Assembly: GCF_048020265.1 (NCBI RefSeq)
Contig: NZ_CP171843.1
Location: 186,001 to 250,000 of the forward strand
Source: Limnohabitans_A sp048020265
GTDB taxonomy: Bacteria > Pseudomonadota > Gammaproteobacteria > Burkholderiales > Burkholderiaceae_C
Direction: 5' to 3'
DNA: 64,000 nucleotides
This document shows positions 1-11,300 of this stretch, one piece after another. The notes beneath the pieces were generated by a model. It ran no database searches and was not told the origin of the DNA. It saw only the letters and a program-made list of their open reading frames with translations. Made by a program: the position numbers and the translations under genes. Within the stretch, counting starts at the first letter, position 1, and every line of letters starts with the position of its first letter.

Positions 1-223
1 CGATGCCTTGCGCGTCTTCCTGCAAAGCGGCGGTCACTACTTCGTCGACCGAGCGGTTGTGGCCCAGGTGGATGACTTCGGCGCCCATGCTCTGAAGGAT
101 GCGGCGCATGATGTTGATGGCGGCGTCGTGGCCGTCAAAAAGTGAGGCGGCAGTGACAAAGCGCACCTTGTGAGTAGGGCGGTACTCGGCCAGGGCTTTG
201 AATTCGGCGGACAGGTCGGTCAT
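1..223 (-). CDS. icmF: Fused isobutyryl-CoA mutase (IcmF-type), N-terminal part
   Basis: The first 74 codons of a leftward gene that runs off the window. The start ATG is the complement of 221-223. The translation begins MTDLSAEFKALAEYRPTHKV and continues with a B12-binding fold carrying the DGHD segment that supplies the cobalamin His ligand, then HLGHNRSVDEVV. A B12-binding domain at the extreme N-terminus with this wording is typical of IcmF, in which it is followed by a MeaI-type G-protein chaperone and the mutase domain. That later part is outside the window, so the full architecture is inferred. IcmF interconverts isobutyryl-CoA and n-butyryl-CoA. It could also be annotated as a methylmalonyl-CoA mutase family protein. 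A palindrome lies 30 bp upstream. Confidence 0.8.
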   Translation of the reverse strand, partial: MTDLSAEFKALAEYRPTHKVRFVTAASLFDGHDAAINIMRRILQSMGAEVIHLGHNRSVDEVVTAALQEDAQGI

Positions 224-246
224 GGGGTGTCTCCGGTAGCAGTCTG

Positions 247-268
247 TTGACGTTGACGTAAACGTCAA
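247..268. promoter_or_regulatory. Palindromic operator candidate upstream of icmF
   Basis: TTGACGTAAACGTCAA at 253-268 is an inverted repeat of TTGACG around four bases, and a further TTGACG lies directly before it at 247-252. It sits in the icmF leader and resembles the MerR-type LiuR sites described for branched-chain amino acid catabolic genes in Proteobacteria. That match is from memory. The dyad is seen; the regulator is inferred. Confidence 0.45.
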
Positions 269-379
269 TCATATCTGCCATCAGGATTTTGTCGATAGCC
301 AAATCCAAGCTCGCTCATGAATCATCATAGATAATATGAAATCTCAATAACTATAAAAATCAGGCTCAATGATATCTTT

Positions 380-1636
380 ATGAAAAATTTAAGTTCTCAT
401 TTCATGAAATTGGTTGTAGCAGCAATATTGCTATCTTTGGTGGCTTTCCCTGCCTTTTCAGGAGGGGTCACCTTGGCGCAATTGTTGGAATCGGCTTACA
501 CACGACATCCCAGCGTCTTGCAAGCCCGTAACCAGGCCCAGGCCGCCGGTTTTGAGGTGGAGGCCACGCGCTGGAGCCGGTTTCCATCACTTTCTACAGA
601 AGTGAGGTCCGACACCGGCTACAGCCAAAGTGTGGCCAAGCTGGAGCAGCCCGTCTGGACGGCCGGCAAAATTCCGGCCCGAATCGCCCTGTCTGAGTCC
701 AATCAACGCGCTGCGCAGGCCGGTATTCAGGAAGCTGAATTGACCGCCCTGTCCCAGGCGGCCAGTGCTTTTTATGAGGTGTTGCGTTTGCAAGACCGTC
801 TGCAAAGCTCCAACGACAACGTGGCCGAACACGAAAGATTGCTTGCGCTGATCGAACGCCGCGCCAAAGCCGAGGTCACCCCCCCAGCCGACGCCACCTT
901 GGCCCAGGCGCGCTTGCAACAAGCTGTGAGCGAGCGCATTCAGATCAGACGCCAGCTGGAAACCGCGCAGGTCAACCTGGTGCAATGGGCTGGCCCAGTG
1001 CAAGGTGATCTACGCATACCCAAAACCATTCATTTCCGGCGTCCGGAAACGCTGGCCCAGTTGCAAGACCAGGTGTTTGCACAGTCCGGCCAGCGCAAAC
1101 GTCTGACCGCACAAATTGAAAGCGCCGAGGCGCAAATCAAGGTCAGTCAGACCCAGATCTACCCCTCATTGGTGGCGGGTTACCAGCAAAGCTGGGGCGG
1201 GCAAGTGCCAGCGGGCACCGACCGTGGGCAGGCTTATCTGAGTTTCCAGTTCCAGTCTGGTGCAGGCCTGAGCGCCATGTCTGGCGTGCAGGCTGCCGTC
1301 GCACGCAAAGCCGCCAGCCAACAAGAACTGGAAACCCTGGATCGACAACTCGCATCCCTGGCCGCATCGACACTCAACGAATTGGACGCGCTGCAAGCCC
1401 AGGTTGGACCCGCCCAGGCCTTGCAGGCGGGCACTGCAGAAATTGTGGAATCCTATTTGCGTCAATACCAGGTTGGGCGCAAGAACTGGCTCGACGTGCT
1501 GAACGCACAACGCGAAAAATCCCAAGCCCTTTTCAGCTTGGCCGATGCCCGTTTTGGCCTTCAACAGGCCCAAGTCCGATTGATGATTTTGACTGGCGAC
1601 ATCCTTTCCCGTCCCCTGAATGCACTCCATGACTGA
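380..1636 (+). CDS. TolC-family outer membrane channel of a type I secretion system
   Basis: A 418-residue outer membrane efflux protein. Residues 1-28 form a signal peptide with hydrophobic core LVVAAILLSLVAFPAFS. The rest is rich in Gln/Ala helices typical of the periplasmic coiled-coil barrel of TolC/LapE proteins (for example AALQAQVGPAQALQAG and the C-terminal RLMILTGDI). It would form the outer membrane tunnel for the exporter encoded by the next two genes, with which it overlaps. An internal ATG at 404 could be the real start, because neither site has a strong ribosome binding site. The upstream 100 bp are AT-rich and probably hold the promoter of the operon. Confidence 0.88.
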   Translation: MKNLSSHFMKLVVAAILLSLVAFPAFSGGVTLAQLLESAYTRHPSVLQARNQAQAAGFEVEATRWSRFPSLSTEVRSDTGYSQSVAKLEQPVWTAGKIPARIALSESNQRAAQAGIQEAELTALSQAASAFYEVLRLQDRLQSSNDNVAEHERLLALIERRAKAEVTPPADATLAQARLQQAVSERIQIRRQLETAQVNLVQWAGPVQGDLRIPKTIHFRRPETLAQLQDQVFAQSGQRKRLTAQIESAEAQIKVSQTQIYPSLVAGYQQSWGGQVPAGTDRGQAYLSFQFQSGAGLSAMSGVQAAVARKAASQQELETLDRQLASLAASTLNELDALQAQVGPAQALQAGTAEIVESYLRQYQVGRKNWLDVLNAQREKSQALFSLADARFGLQQAQVRLMILTGDILSRPLNALHD

Positions 1637-3866
1637 ACCCTCCGTGACCACTGACCCTGCAGCTGCCACGGCAAGCTACCTGCCCGATCCCGAACTGGCC
1701 ACTCTGCTGTCGCGTCTGGCCGCCTTGCAGGGGCACGCGGTACCGGTGTACCGCTTTGGCACCACCGCTGTCACTTCGGATGGTCTGATGCTGGACAGCC
1801 TGCCGCGTCACGCCCAGGCCATGGAGCTGTGGCACGCCTACTTTCCGGCCGCGCAGGTCGGCGAGCTGACAAACGCCTCATCCATCAAAGGTCTTTTTCC
1901 GCTGCTGTGGTCGTCGCAAGACGCAACCCGTTTGTTGTTGCTGCGCGGCCAACTCAGCAGCGGTACCTGCAGCGCAGAAGACGTGCACGGCCAAACGGTG
2001 GAACTCACTCGTTCAGAACTGGAGACCGGCCATATTCTGGAGCTCAAAACCAGCACCGCGCATGACGCCGACGGCCACGCCGGTCCGGCTACGGCGGGCG
2101 AATGGTTTGCCTTTGCCCTGGGGCGTTACAGGGGCGCTTTTGCGCAAGCCGTGTTTGCCACCTTCATCATCAGCACCATCGGCTTGCTGGCCGCCATGTA
2201 CAGCATGCAGGTGTACGACCGCGTGATCCCTAGCAAAGGCTATTCCACCCTGTTTGTGCTTAGCGTGGGCGTGTTGATCTCCATTGTGATGGAGTTGCTC
2301 ATCAAGCAAGTGCGGGCGCACATGGTTGAGCGGGCCTGCAAAGCCATCGACCAAGAGCTGTCCTCAGTCTTCTTTGGCAAGGCGCTCGACATTCGCATGG
2401 ACGCCAGGCCCCGAACCGTGGGCACCTTTGCTTCGCAAATCCGGCACTTTGAATCGGTGCGCAACTTCCTGACTTCATCGACCCTCTTCATCCTGGCCGA
2501 TGCGCCATTTGCATTGGTGTTTGTTGGCGTCATTGCCTTCATCTCGGTGCCCGTGGCTTTGGTTCCTTTGGTCATGGTGCCCCTGGCGGTTTTGGTGGGG
2601 CTTTTCTTTCGCAAGCCCATCGAAAATCTCACCGGCGACCACATGGCCGAATCCAACCGCAAAAACGGCTTGCTCATCGAAGCCATTGACGGCATCGAAT
2701 CCGTCAAGGCCAGCAACGGCGAGTGGAAATTGCTGGACCGCTGGCGCCAGCTCACGGCCACCATTGCCCAGAGCGAGTTGCGCATGCGTGCCCTGTCCAC
2801 GCTATCCACCAACCTCACCCAAACCATGCAACAACTGACCTACGTGGGCATGGTCGCTGTGGGGGCCTACGTCATCACCACCGGCGAGCTGACCATGGGT
2901 GGCCTGATTGCTTGCACCATCATCAGTGGCCGTGCGCTGGGCCCGCTGGCGCAGGTTCCCGGCATGATCGTCCAATGGAAGCACGCCCAAATCGCCCTCA
3001 AAGGCCTGGACGGCATCATGGCCCTGCCCAGTGACCGCGATCCTGCTGTGCGCCTGGTGGTGCCGCAAAGCTGCAAAGGCCAGATTCGGCTTGAAAAAAC
3101 CGTCTTCGCCTACGCCGAAGGCAAACCCAGCCTGGACGTGCCCGCGCTCAGCATCCAGCCAGCCGAACGCATTGCCATTTTGGGCAGCATCGGTTCAGGC
3201 AAATCCACCCTCATCAAAATCCTGTCAGGCCTCTACCAACCCAAGACGGGCAGTGTGTTTTTGGACGGTGTGGACATGACCCAACTGGCTCCTGAATTTG
3301 TGCGCGAACACATCGGCTACCTGCCGCAAGACGTGCGCCTGTTCCAGGGCACCCTGCGCGATAACCTGACCTTGGGCCTGGCATCGCCCAGCGACAGTCA
3401 AATTCTGCGGGTGGCTGCCATGACCGGCCTGGACCAAGTCATTCAGGGTCACCCTAAAGGCCTGGAGCTGGAGATTTCTGAAGGCGGCAAAGGCCTTTCG
3501 GGCGGACAGAGGCAACTGGTGGGCCTGAGCCGCATGCTGCTGCTGCAGCCGCGCATCATGCTGCTGGACGAGCCCACCGCCTCTATGGACGGACAAACCG
3601 AGAGCCGCATCATCCAGCACCTGTTTCGCGAACTGGCCCCCGAATCGGTGCTGGTTGTCGTCACTCACAAACCCGCCTTGCTGGCCCATGTGGGCCGCAT
3701 CATCGTCATGGACCAAGGCCGTATCGTGCTCGACGGCCCGCGCGACGCCGTGCTGGCCCGCTTGCGCGGCGCGACGCCAGCGGCATCCACTGGTACTGCG
3801 CCCGCCGCCACTAACGCTGCCCACAAACCCGACACCCCCATCGCCCAGATCGAGTCCCCAGCATGA
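1629..3866 (+). CDS. Type I secretion ABC transporter, LapB/HlyB class
   Basis: An inner membrane ABC exporter of about 745 residues. Roughly residues 1-140 are a degenerate C39-peptidase-like domain without the catalytic Cys, as in LapB and HlyB. Residues about 160-440 are a six-helix membrane domain, starting with FAQAVFATFIISTIGLLAAM. The C-terminal nucleotide-binding domain has Walker A GSIGSGKST near residue 520, signature LSGGQRQ, Walker B RIMLLDEP and a switch His in THKP. The gene overlaps tolC by 8 bp if the ATG at 1629 is used; an in-frame ATG at 1620 is also possible. A non-cleaving N-terminal domain fits large adhesin or RTX substrates, which lack double-glycine leaders. Confidence 0.92.
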   Translation: MTEPSVTTDPAAATASYLPDPELATLLSRLAALQGHAVPVYRFGTTAVTSDGLMLDSLPRHAQAMELWHAYFPAAQVGELTNASSIKGLFPLLWSSQDATRLLLLRGQLSSGTCSAEDVHGQTVELTRSELETGHILELKTSTAHDADGHAGPATAGEWFAFALGRYRGAFAQAVFATFIISTIGLLAAMYSMQVYDRVIPSKGYSTLFVLSVGVLISIVMELLIKQVRAHMVERACKAIDQELSSVFFGKALDIRMDARPRTVGTFASQIRHFESVRNFLTSSTLFILADAPFALVFVGVIAFISVPVALVPLVMVPLAVLVGLFFRKPIENLTGDHMAESNRKNGLLIEAIDGIESVKASNGEWKLLDRWRQLTATIAQSELRMRALSTLSTNLTQTMQQLTYVGMVAVGAYVITTGELTMGGLIACTIISGRALGPLAQVPGMIVQWKHAQIALKGLDGIMALPSDRDPAVRLVVPQSCKGQIRLEKTVFAYAEGKPSLDVPALSIQPAERIAILGSIGSGKSTLIKILSGLYQPKTGSVFLDGVDMTQLAPEFVREHIGYLPQDVRLFQGTLRDNLTLGLASPSDSQILRVAAMTGLDQVIQGHPKGLELEISEGGKGLSGGQRQLVGLSRMLLLQPRIMLLDEPTASMDGQTESRIIQHLFRELAPESVLVVVTHKPALLAHVGRIIVMDQGRIVLDGPRDAVLARLRGATPAASTGTAPAATNAAHKPDTPIAQIESPA

Positions 3867-5071
3867 ATTTCTTTTGGTTTTTTCGGGGGCGCAAAGCGGC
3901 CTCCAACCAGCACCTGCCCGCCCAAACCGCCCGGTTTGGCAACCTCAGCGCTATTGTCTGGATCGTCTTCGCAGTGCTCCTCACCTTTGGTGTTTGGGCC
4001 TACTGGGCCAAGCTCGACCAAATCACCCGCGCTCCTGGCGCCGTGATCGCCAGCTCCAGAACCCAGATCATCCAGTCGCAAGAAGGCGGCACCATCAACG
4101 ACCTGCTGGTCAAAGAAGGCGACACCGTCGAAGCCGATCAGGTCTTGATCAAGTTTGAGCGCACCCGCTTTGAAACCAGCTATCTCGAAGCCCGTGCCAA
4201 AGCCGCTGGCCTCATGGCCACTGTGGCCCGGCTACAAGCCGAAGTATTGGGCACCAAGCTCGAATTTCCGTCTGAACTGAACAAATACCCCGAGTTCAAA
4301 AAGAGCCAGGCCATGTTGTTCAACAAACGCCAGTCGGCCATCAAGGAAGACATTGCTTCCCTGCAAGCCATGATCAAACTGGTGCAGCAGGAACTGGAAA
4401 TGACCGAACCTCTGCTCAAAAGCGGTGACGTCAGCCGCACCGACATCCTGCGGCTGCAGCGCCAACTGGTTGAGATGAAATCCCAGGTCACCAACAAGCG
4501 CAACAAATATTTCCAGGACGCCCAGGCCGAGCTGGGCAAAGCGCAGGAAGAACTGGCCGGTGTGCAACAAAGCCTGACCCAACGCAAAAGTCAACTCGAC
4601 CTGACCGAGCTGCGCACTCCTGTACGCGGTGTGGTCAAAAACGTGCGCATCACCACCCTGGGTGGTGTCATCCGGCCAGGCGAAGAAGTCATGCAAATCG
4701 TGCCCCTGGAAGACGACCTGGTCATCCAGGCCAAAGTCTCGCCGGCCGACATCGCCTTCCTCAAACCCGGGCAAGACGTCGCCGTCAAGATTGACGCCTA
4801 CGACTACACCGTCTATGGCGAACTCTCAGGCAAGCTCACCTACATCAGCGCCGACACCCTGAGCGAAGACCTGCGCCAAGGCGAGCAGCCGTATTACCGC
4901 GCTCAGGTGCGCACCGTAGGCCGCCAGTTCAGTGGTCGACCCGATGAAAAGCTGGAAATCCAGCCTGGCATGACCGCCACCATCGAAGTCAAAACCGGTC
5001 AACGCACCGTTTTGCAATACCTGACCAAACCGGTCATCAAAACCCTCAGCCAGTCATTGGGTGAGCGCTGA
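3863..5071 (+). CDS. HlyD-family membrane fusion protein of type I secretion
   Basis: A 402-residue periplasmic adaptor. There is a short cytoplasmic N-terminus, one membrane helix near residues 30-50 (IVWIVFAVLLTFGVWAYWA), a lipoyl half-motif GAVIASSRTQIIQSQEGG, a long coiled-coil hairpin (about 100-255) and the C-terminal beta-barrel with VRGVVKNVRITTLGGVI and PGMTATIEVKTG. This is the standard HlyD/LapC layout. It starts with an ATGA overlap with the ABC transporter gene, so the three secretion genes form one translationally coupled operon. Its partners would be the ABC protein in the inner membrane and the TolC channel. Confidence 0.93.
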   Translation: MNFFWFFRGRKAASNQHLPAQTARFGNLSAIVWIVFAVLLTFGVWAYWAKLDQITRAPGAVIASSRTQIIQSQEGGTINDLLVKEGDTVEADQVLIKFERTRFETSYLEARAKAAGLMATVARLQAEVLGTKLEFPSELNKYPEFKKSQAMLFNKRQSAIKEDIASLQAMIKLVQQELEMTEPLLKSGDVSRTDILRLQRQLVEMKSQVTNKRNKYFQDAQAELGKAQEELAGVQQSLTQRKSQLDLTELRTPVRGVVKNVRITTLGGVIRPGEEVMQIVPLEDDLVIQAKVSPADIAFLKPGQDVAVKIDAYDYTVYGELSGKLTYISADTLSEDLRQGEQPYYRAQVRTVGRQFSGRPDEKLEIQPGMTATIEVKTGQRTVLQYLTKPVIKTLSQSLGER

Positions 5072-5164
5072 GGCTGTCGCCCCTTGTTCCGCCTAGCCAG
5101 GGCGGTGCAAATGGGGTGATTGCTTTGGTATTTGTTTTTGGATTTTGATGTAAATATATCAATA

Positions 5165-5190
5165 TTTGCATATTTATTGCCTAATGCAAA
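5165..5190. promoter_or_regulatory. Inverted repeat in AT-rich leader of the giant protein gene
   Basis: TTTGCAT (5165-5171) and ATGCAAA (5184-5190) form an exact inverted repeat with a 12-base spacer. It lies in the 263-bp AT-rich gap between the secretion genes and the giant gene. The region 5125-5310 is far richer in A/T than its surroundings and is the probable promoter and leader. No regulator can be named. Confidence 0.35.
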
Positions 5191-5322
5191 ACAACAACAT
5201 GTTGATCCTGTAATCATTAGAGTTTGTCTTTTAACTGATAAACTGTTTTTATTCTGTGAATAACGGCGGCATTGTTATTTTTGTCGTTCTTTTTTCACGC
5301 AAAGCAAAGATCTGTAAGTCCT

Positions 5323-5327
5323 AGGAG
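5323..5327 (+). promoter_or_regulatory. Ribosome binding site of the giant surface protein
   Basis: AGGAG lies 7 bases before the ATG at 5335, a strong Shine-Dalgarno sequence at ideal spacing. It fixes the start of the 12-kb gene. Confidence 0.75.
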
Positions 5328-5334
5328 TTGAGTC

Positions 5335-8300
5335 ATGGCCGTTTCACCTGTGTCCAAAATCAAGCTGGTTGTTGTGAGTGCCGACGGCACCAAAATGGTC
5401 CTGACCCCTGCTGAATTTGCCCGCATGCGCTTGCAGCCTGGCATGAAAGTGGCTGTCCTGGACGAAGCCACGGGCCAATCCCCCAAGGGTCTGACCGCCA
5501 AAACGCAAGGCCAAGACCTGCTGTTGGAGTTGCCCGAACATGGCCTGCTGGCCAAAGTGGAAGGGTTTGAACAGATCGCCGACCTCAGCTTTGCCGAAGA
5601 CATCCACGCCATCACCACAGCACAAACCACGGGCGTGGTTTATGCCCAGGCCGCACCCGCCACACCCGTGGCAACAGACGCTGGCGGCGCCACCGCAGAA
5701 AAAGCGCCGGCCACCGCATCGGGCACCGCTGTGGGCGGCTTCAGCCTGTCCACACTGGGCGTCATTCTGGGCGGCTTGGCCCTGGCTGGCGGCGGCGGCG
5801 GTGGTGGCGGCCCAAGTGCTTCCCCTGCGCCTTCGGTGTCGGGTTTGGCCATTGACGGCTACCTCTTTGGCGCAAGCGTGACCCGTGTGAACGGCTCGGG
5901 CAACACCGTCACTACAGACGCAAACGGCTACTTCTCTGGCTTGACGGGTACTGGCCCCATCAAGGTGACCGGCGGTATCGACCAGTCCACCGGTCAGCGG
6001 TTCGAAGGCACGATGACGGCGCCCGAAGGCTCCAAAGTGATCACCCCCGTAACCACTCTCATCAACACCTTGGCAGGCAACGGTGCCAGCGCATCGCAAA
6101 TTCAGGCGGCGACCACGGAAGTGCTGACCAAGCTGGGCCTGCCTACCAGCTTCAATGTGTTGGCTGTTGACCCTCTTGAGCAGGCCAGAAACGGCAGCAC
6201 CGAAGAAAAGGCTGCCGCGCTGGAGGTTTTCAAAGCCGGCGTCATGGTCGCTACCGCGCTGCAGGTGCTGTCTGGTGGTGAAGCGGATAACTTTGCTGCA
6301 GCGGCCGCTGCTTTGACCAGCGCCTTGGATGCCAACAGCACCCAAACTGGTGTGGACTTGATCGTCAGCTCGCTCGGCACCGTGGCCGAGGCGTTGAACG
6401 TTGCCACCGACCTCACCAGCTTGACCGCTGCGCTGTCCACCATCAACGACATCGGCACCGTGACCGAAGTGGCTGGCGCCCAAGCTTCGGTGTTGAACCA
6501 AGAGTTGGGCTACACCAGCACCACCCCGACCATTACCTTCACCGCGACTGTTAATACAGGCACCAAGACTGTCAGTTTTGGCGCTCAAGACACAGCCACA
6601 GGCCCCATCACCGTCAACATCGACGCCAGTGGCACAGCCACCTTCGTGCGTGCCGGTGTTACGGCCAAAACGGGCAGCGCCACGGTCAGCGTGCCCAACT
6701 TCGCAGACGAAGCGGCCTACTACAAACTTGATGTTCCGGCGGCCTCGCGCGTGATCGTCAACGTCACCGGCGGCGACACAGCAGACGACGTGTTCTCTAT
6801 TGACGCTGCCAACGCCCTGCAAATCACGCTGTCAGGCAATTTGGGTACTGGCCAAGACGCCGTGTTCCTCAAAATTCAAGATACCGACAGTGCCGTTGCC
6901 AACTCGCGCGTGCTGGTTGTCAACACCCGTGGTTTGGTCGGTGCCGAAAGCGTCATCTTCGACTTTGCCGACGTCAAAGACAAAGTCTTGCTGTCTGCCG
7001 ACAGCTACCTGGCCAACATCGCCACCATCGAAGTCAAAAAGGGCGAAGCCGACCTGCGCGATGTTTTCATTCCAGAAGGCACAGTGTTCATTGTCAACTC
7101 GGGTTTGACGCTGACGCTGGCTCAATTGCTGGCATCGGAATCCATCTCCAGTGTGACCGGCTTGGGCCGTTTGACCGTGGTGCTGGACAACATCAGTCAA
7201 ATCACAAATGGTGTATTGACCAACCTGGCTGCCCTGAACCTGATCGGTCTGGGTGCTGGCGAAGAGGGTTATGTCGAGATCAAAGTGGGTGACACCGTTG
7301 TGGCTTCCACGCAAACAGGCTCGTTGGTCAGCAGCAACACCGCTGCCACCAATGCGATCCTTGCGATCCAGGGTGCTTCGCTGCCCTCCATTCCTGCTTT
7401 GGTGGATTTGGTTGATGGTTTGCAAACGGATGTCGCAGCCAACACTGTCGACATCTTGGACTTGGCCGATCGCGCCAGCGCACTGGAATCCACCGTCAAC
7501 AAGCTCGACGGCCTGGCCTCTGTCACCGGCTCGGTCAAGCAGCAGATTGCGGCCGCCAAGACCGAACTGAACGACACCATTGATGCATTGGCCGCCCGCC
7601 TGGATGCGGACATCGCCGACTTGCAAACGGATGTCGCAGCCAACACTGTCGACATCTTGGACTTGGCCGATCGCGCCAGCGCACTGGAATCCACCGTCAA
7701 CAAGCTCGACGGCCTGGCCTCTGTCACCGGCTCGGTCAAGCAGCAGATTGCGGCCGCCAAGACCGAACTGAACGACACCATTGATGCATTGGCCGCCCGC
7801 CTGGATGCGGACATCGCCGACTTGCAAACGGATGTCGCAGCCAACACTGTCGACATCTTGGACTTGGCCGATCGCGCCAGCGCACTGGAATCCACCGTCA
7901 ACAAGCTCGACGGCCTGGCCTCTGTCACCGGCTCGGTCAAGCAGCAGATTGCGGCCGCCAAGACCGAACTGAACGACACCATTGATGCATTGGCCGCCCG
8001 CCTGGATGCGGACATCGCCGACTTGCAAACGGATGTCGCAGCCAACACTGTCGACATCTTGGACTTGGCCGATCGCGCCAGCGCACTGGAATCCACCGTC
8101 AACAAGCTCGACGGCCTGGCCTCTGTCACCGGCTCGGTCAAGCAGCAGATTGCGGCCGCCAAGACCGAACTGAACGACACCATTGATGCATTGGCCGCCC
8201 GCCTGGATGCGGACATCGCCGACTTGCAAACGGATGTCGCAGCCAACACTGTCGACATCTTGGACTTGGCCGATCGCGCCAGCGCACTGGAATCCACCGT

Positions 8301-11300
8301 CAACAAGCTCGACGGCCTGGCCTCTGTCACCGGCTCGGTCAAGCAGCAGATTGCGGCCGCCAAGACCGAACTGAACGACACCATTGATGCATTGGCCGCC
8401 CGCCTGGATGCGGACATCGCCGACTTGCAAACGGATGTCGCAGCCAACACTGTCGACATCTTGGACTTGGCCGATCGCGCCAGCGCACTGGAATCCACCG
8501 TCAACAAGCTCGACGGCCTGGCCTCTGTCACCGGCTCGGTCAAGCAGCAGATTGCGGCCGCCAAGACCGAACTGAACGACACCATTGATGCATTGGCCGC
8601 CCGCCTGGATGCGGACATCGCCGACTTGCAAACGGATGTCGCAGCCAACACTGTCGACATCTTGGACTTGGCCGATCGCGCCAGCGCACTGGAATCCACC
8701 GTCAACAAGCTCGACGGCCTGGCCTCTGTCACCGGCTCGGTCAAGCAGCAGATTGCGGCCGCCAAGACCGAACTGAACGACACCATTACGGCGTTGACCA
8801 ATGCCATGATGGGCCAAGGCGTCATCATGACTGTGGCTGATTTGGAGTTGACCGATGGCACTGAAGTCTGGCTGGCCAACTTCCGCCTTGCTGACACGCT
8901 GACAAACTTGATTGGTGTTGAAATTACGGGTGAAAACAGTAACGCTGAATTTTTCACCGCAGCCAAACAGGTGACGGTCATCAACAGCACGATTGGTACC
9001 GCCGCAGAAGTGACGGCGTTGCAGGCGCGTGGCGTTGACTTTGCTGCCAGCGCTTACGACGTGACCAGCTCAACCGCTTCGGTGTTGGTCGTCGATATGC
9101 CGGCCACCGTCATAAACAATGCCAACCATCTGCGACTGGAAGGCACCGCTGACTTTGCCCAGGCACTGACCTTGCTGCAAGCCACCAACAAAGGCAATAC
9201 GTTCATTGACACCGTCAACGTGTCATACGACCGCGTGGCTGGTTTGCCCATTGGCTCGAACGACGCTGTGGCCAATTTGAATGTCACTGGCTTGAATGTG
9301 ACGATAGGAACCGATGTCATCATCGATTTCAGCGCCTTCCCGTTTGAAACGAACATCCATTTTGTGGGTGGCAAAGCCAACGAAATCGTTATCACCCCAG
9401 AAGGCATGAACGGAGAAATTGACTTCGACGGCGGTGCGGGCAGTGATCGACTGGTGTTGGTAAGTGCCTTGGCCAACGGTCTGGTCGTACCAAGAGTCTT
9501 GACTGCCAGCGACACACTCATCGGTGGCACCGGCTCTGACACTTTGCACATCGTCGGCACGGCCAATTTGACCGCGGCATCGATCTCGGGTTTTGAAACC
9601 TTGTTCATGGAAGAGGGTTCACCCTCCAAAGTCGTTTTGACCAAGAATCAGTTGCTGGGGTTCAACGAGATAACCGGAACAACCTCAGACACCCCAGCCA
9701 ATTCATCGGTCATCCAGATTGCCGATCAAGAACTGGTCAATGGTGAAAAAGTACAGATTGACCTAGCCAGAGGCTTGAGCGCTGACATTGTCCTTTCCAA
9801 TGTGGCCAAAATTGAAGTCGGTACCAACACCACGCTGTTGCTGAGCCTCAGTCAATTTGATTCCATTGGCGAGGTTGTTACTGGAACCAACGCCACCGTT
9901 GCGGTGACACTGAACGGCGTTGATTTGAACCGGAACCTGGATATCAGTAACCTTGTGCTGGACCCTGCGGCGGCGGTGATCAACATCAACCTCAATGGGT
10001 ACGACCTGGTGCTCAATGCCGATCAGGCGAATGGCGTGACGCTGACCAACAGCAGTGGCCTCCAATCATCGGTGCGCATCGTCCGTCCATCTACCGGTTT
10101 TGCATCCGGCACGTATAACCTGGATGGTATTGATCTGGCAGACCCGATTGACGTAACAGTGGTTGTTACCGACCTGGATGGCAACGGTGAATTCGCTCTG
10201 GACGTTTCCAACAATGTGGATGTGCAGTCGCAGGTTCATGCTTACGAAATCGGTGAAGGCGCAACGCTGACGATTCAATCTGCTCAAGTCAGCAGCAAGA
10301 CCGTTACCGGCCTTGCTGGGGCGGGTAACGGTGCCATCGTCGTCAAGCTGGGCACCGACAACTTCAACCTGTCTGGTATCGATGCCGATCCTACTGGCGT
10401 GAACGGCGTGGTCACCAGTGCTGTGGTTGCGGCCAACGTCACGCTTCACGCCTCGGCAGATTTGGGCACATTCGTGGCCACCACGGTCAACACCGGCGCT
10501 GCTTTGACTTTGACAGCTAACCAGGCCACAACACAGACCATCACGGCGGTGGGCACAGGCACCATCGCTGTGACGGCTGCATCTGCTGCGACCGCCTACA
10601 ACTTCGCCGATCTGGCTGGCGCAGATGGTTCCAAGGTCGTTGTGACCTATGCAACAGGCGGCACCTTGTCAACAGACACTGTCTGGGGCGACGCTGCAGG
10701 TGACTTGACCGTCAGCATTGCAAGCGGCCAAACCTTGACCGCTTTGACCAGCCAGGTTGATGGTGAATACATCCAGGGCAGCGGTAATTTGACGGTGACC
10801 GGTTTCGACACCGTCAGCGCAGACGCCACCGACTTGTCGCACATCAGTGCAGCGACCAAGATGCAACTGTCGGACGGTGTTTCGTTCACAGGTTCGTTCA
10901 ACAGCTCGGCCACCGTCACGGTGGATACATCGGTGAACACCGAGCTGCGTGCGTTGGACATCACGGGTGCCACGGGCCGACCCAATGCATTTGTGGTGGA
11001 CGACGACGTGACGCTGACCATGACAGCCACCCAAGCTCATCAGTTGAATGTGTCGGGCACAGGCGCCTTGGTCGTCAACGACATTCAAAACACGACAGAT
11101 TTGTCGGGCGTGTCTGTTGGTCAACTCAGCGTCTCAAACTTCACAGGCATTTTTGACGATGCCAACTGGACCGACTGGAGCAACGGCGCGGCGCTGCCCA
11201 CTTTTGCCCAAGACGGCAGCACCGTGACACTGGAGGCAGGGGCACAAATCAGCATTTACGTCCCCAAGGCTGGCACCATCAGCTTTCATTACGACGTCGT

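Noticed and set aside
7420..8787. CRISPR-like array
   Set aside because: The unit is 201 bp with no unique spacers and is coding in frame, so it is a protein repeat.
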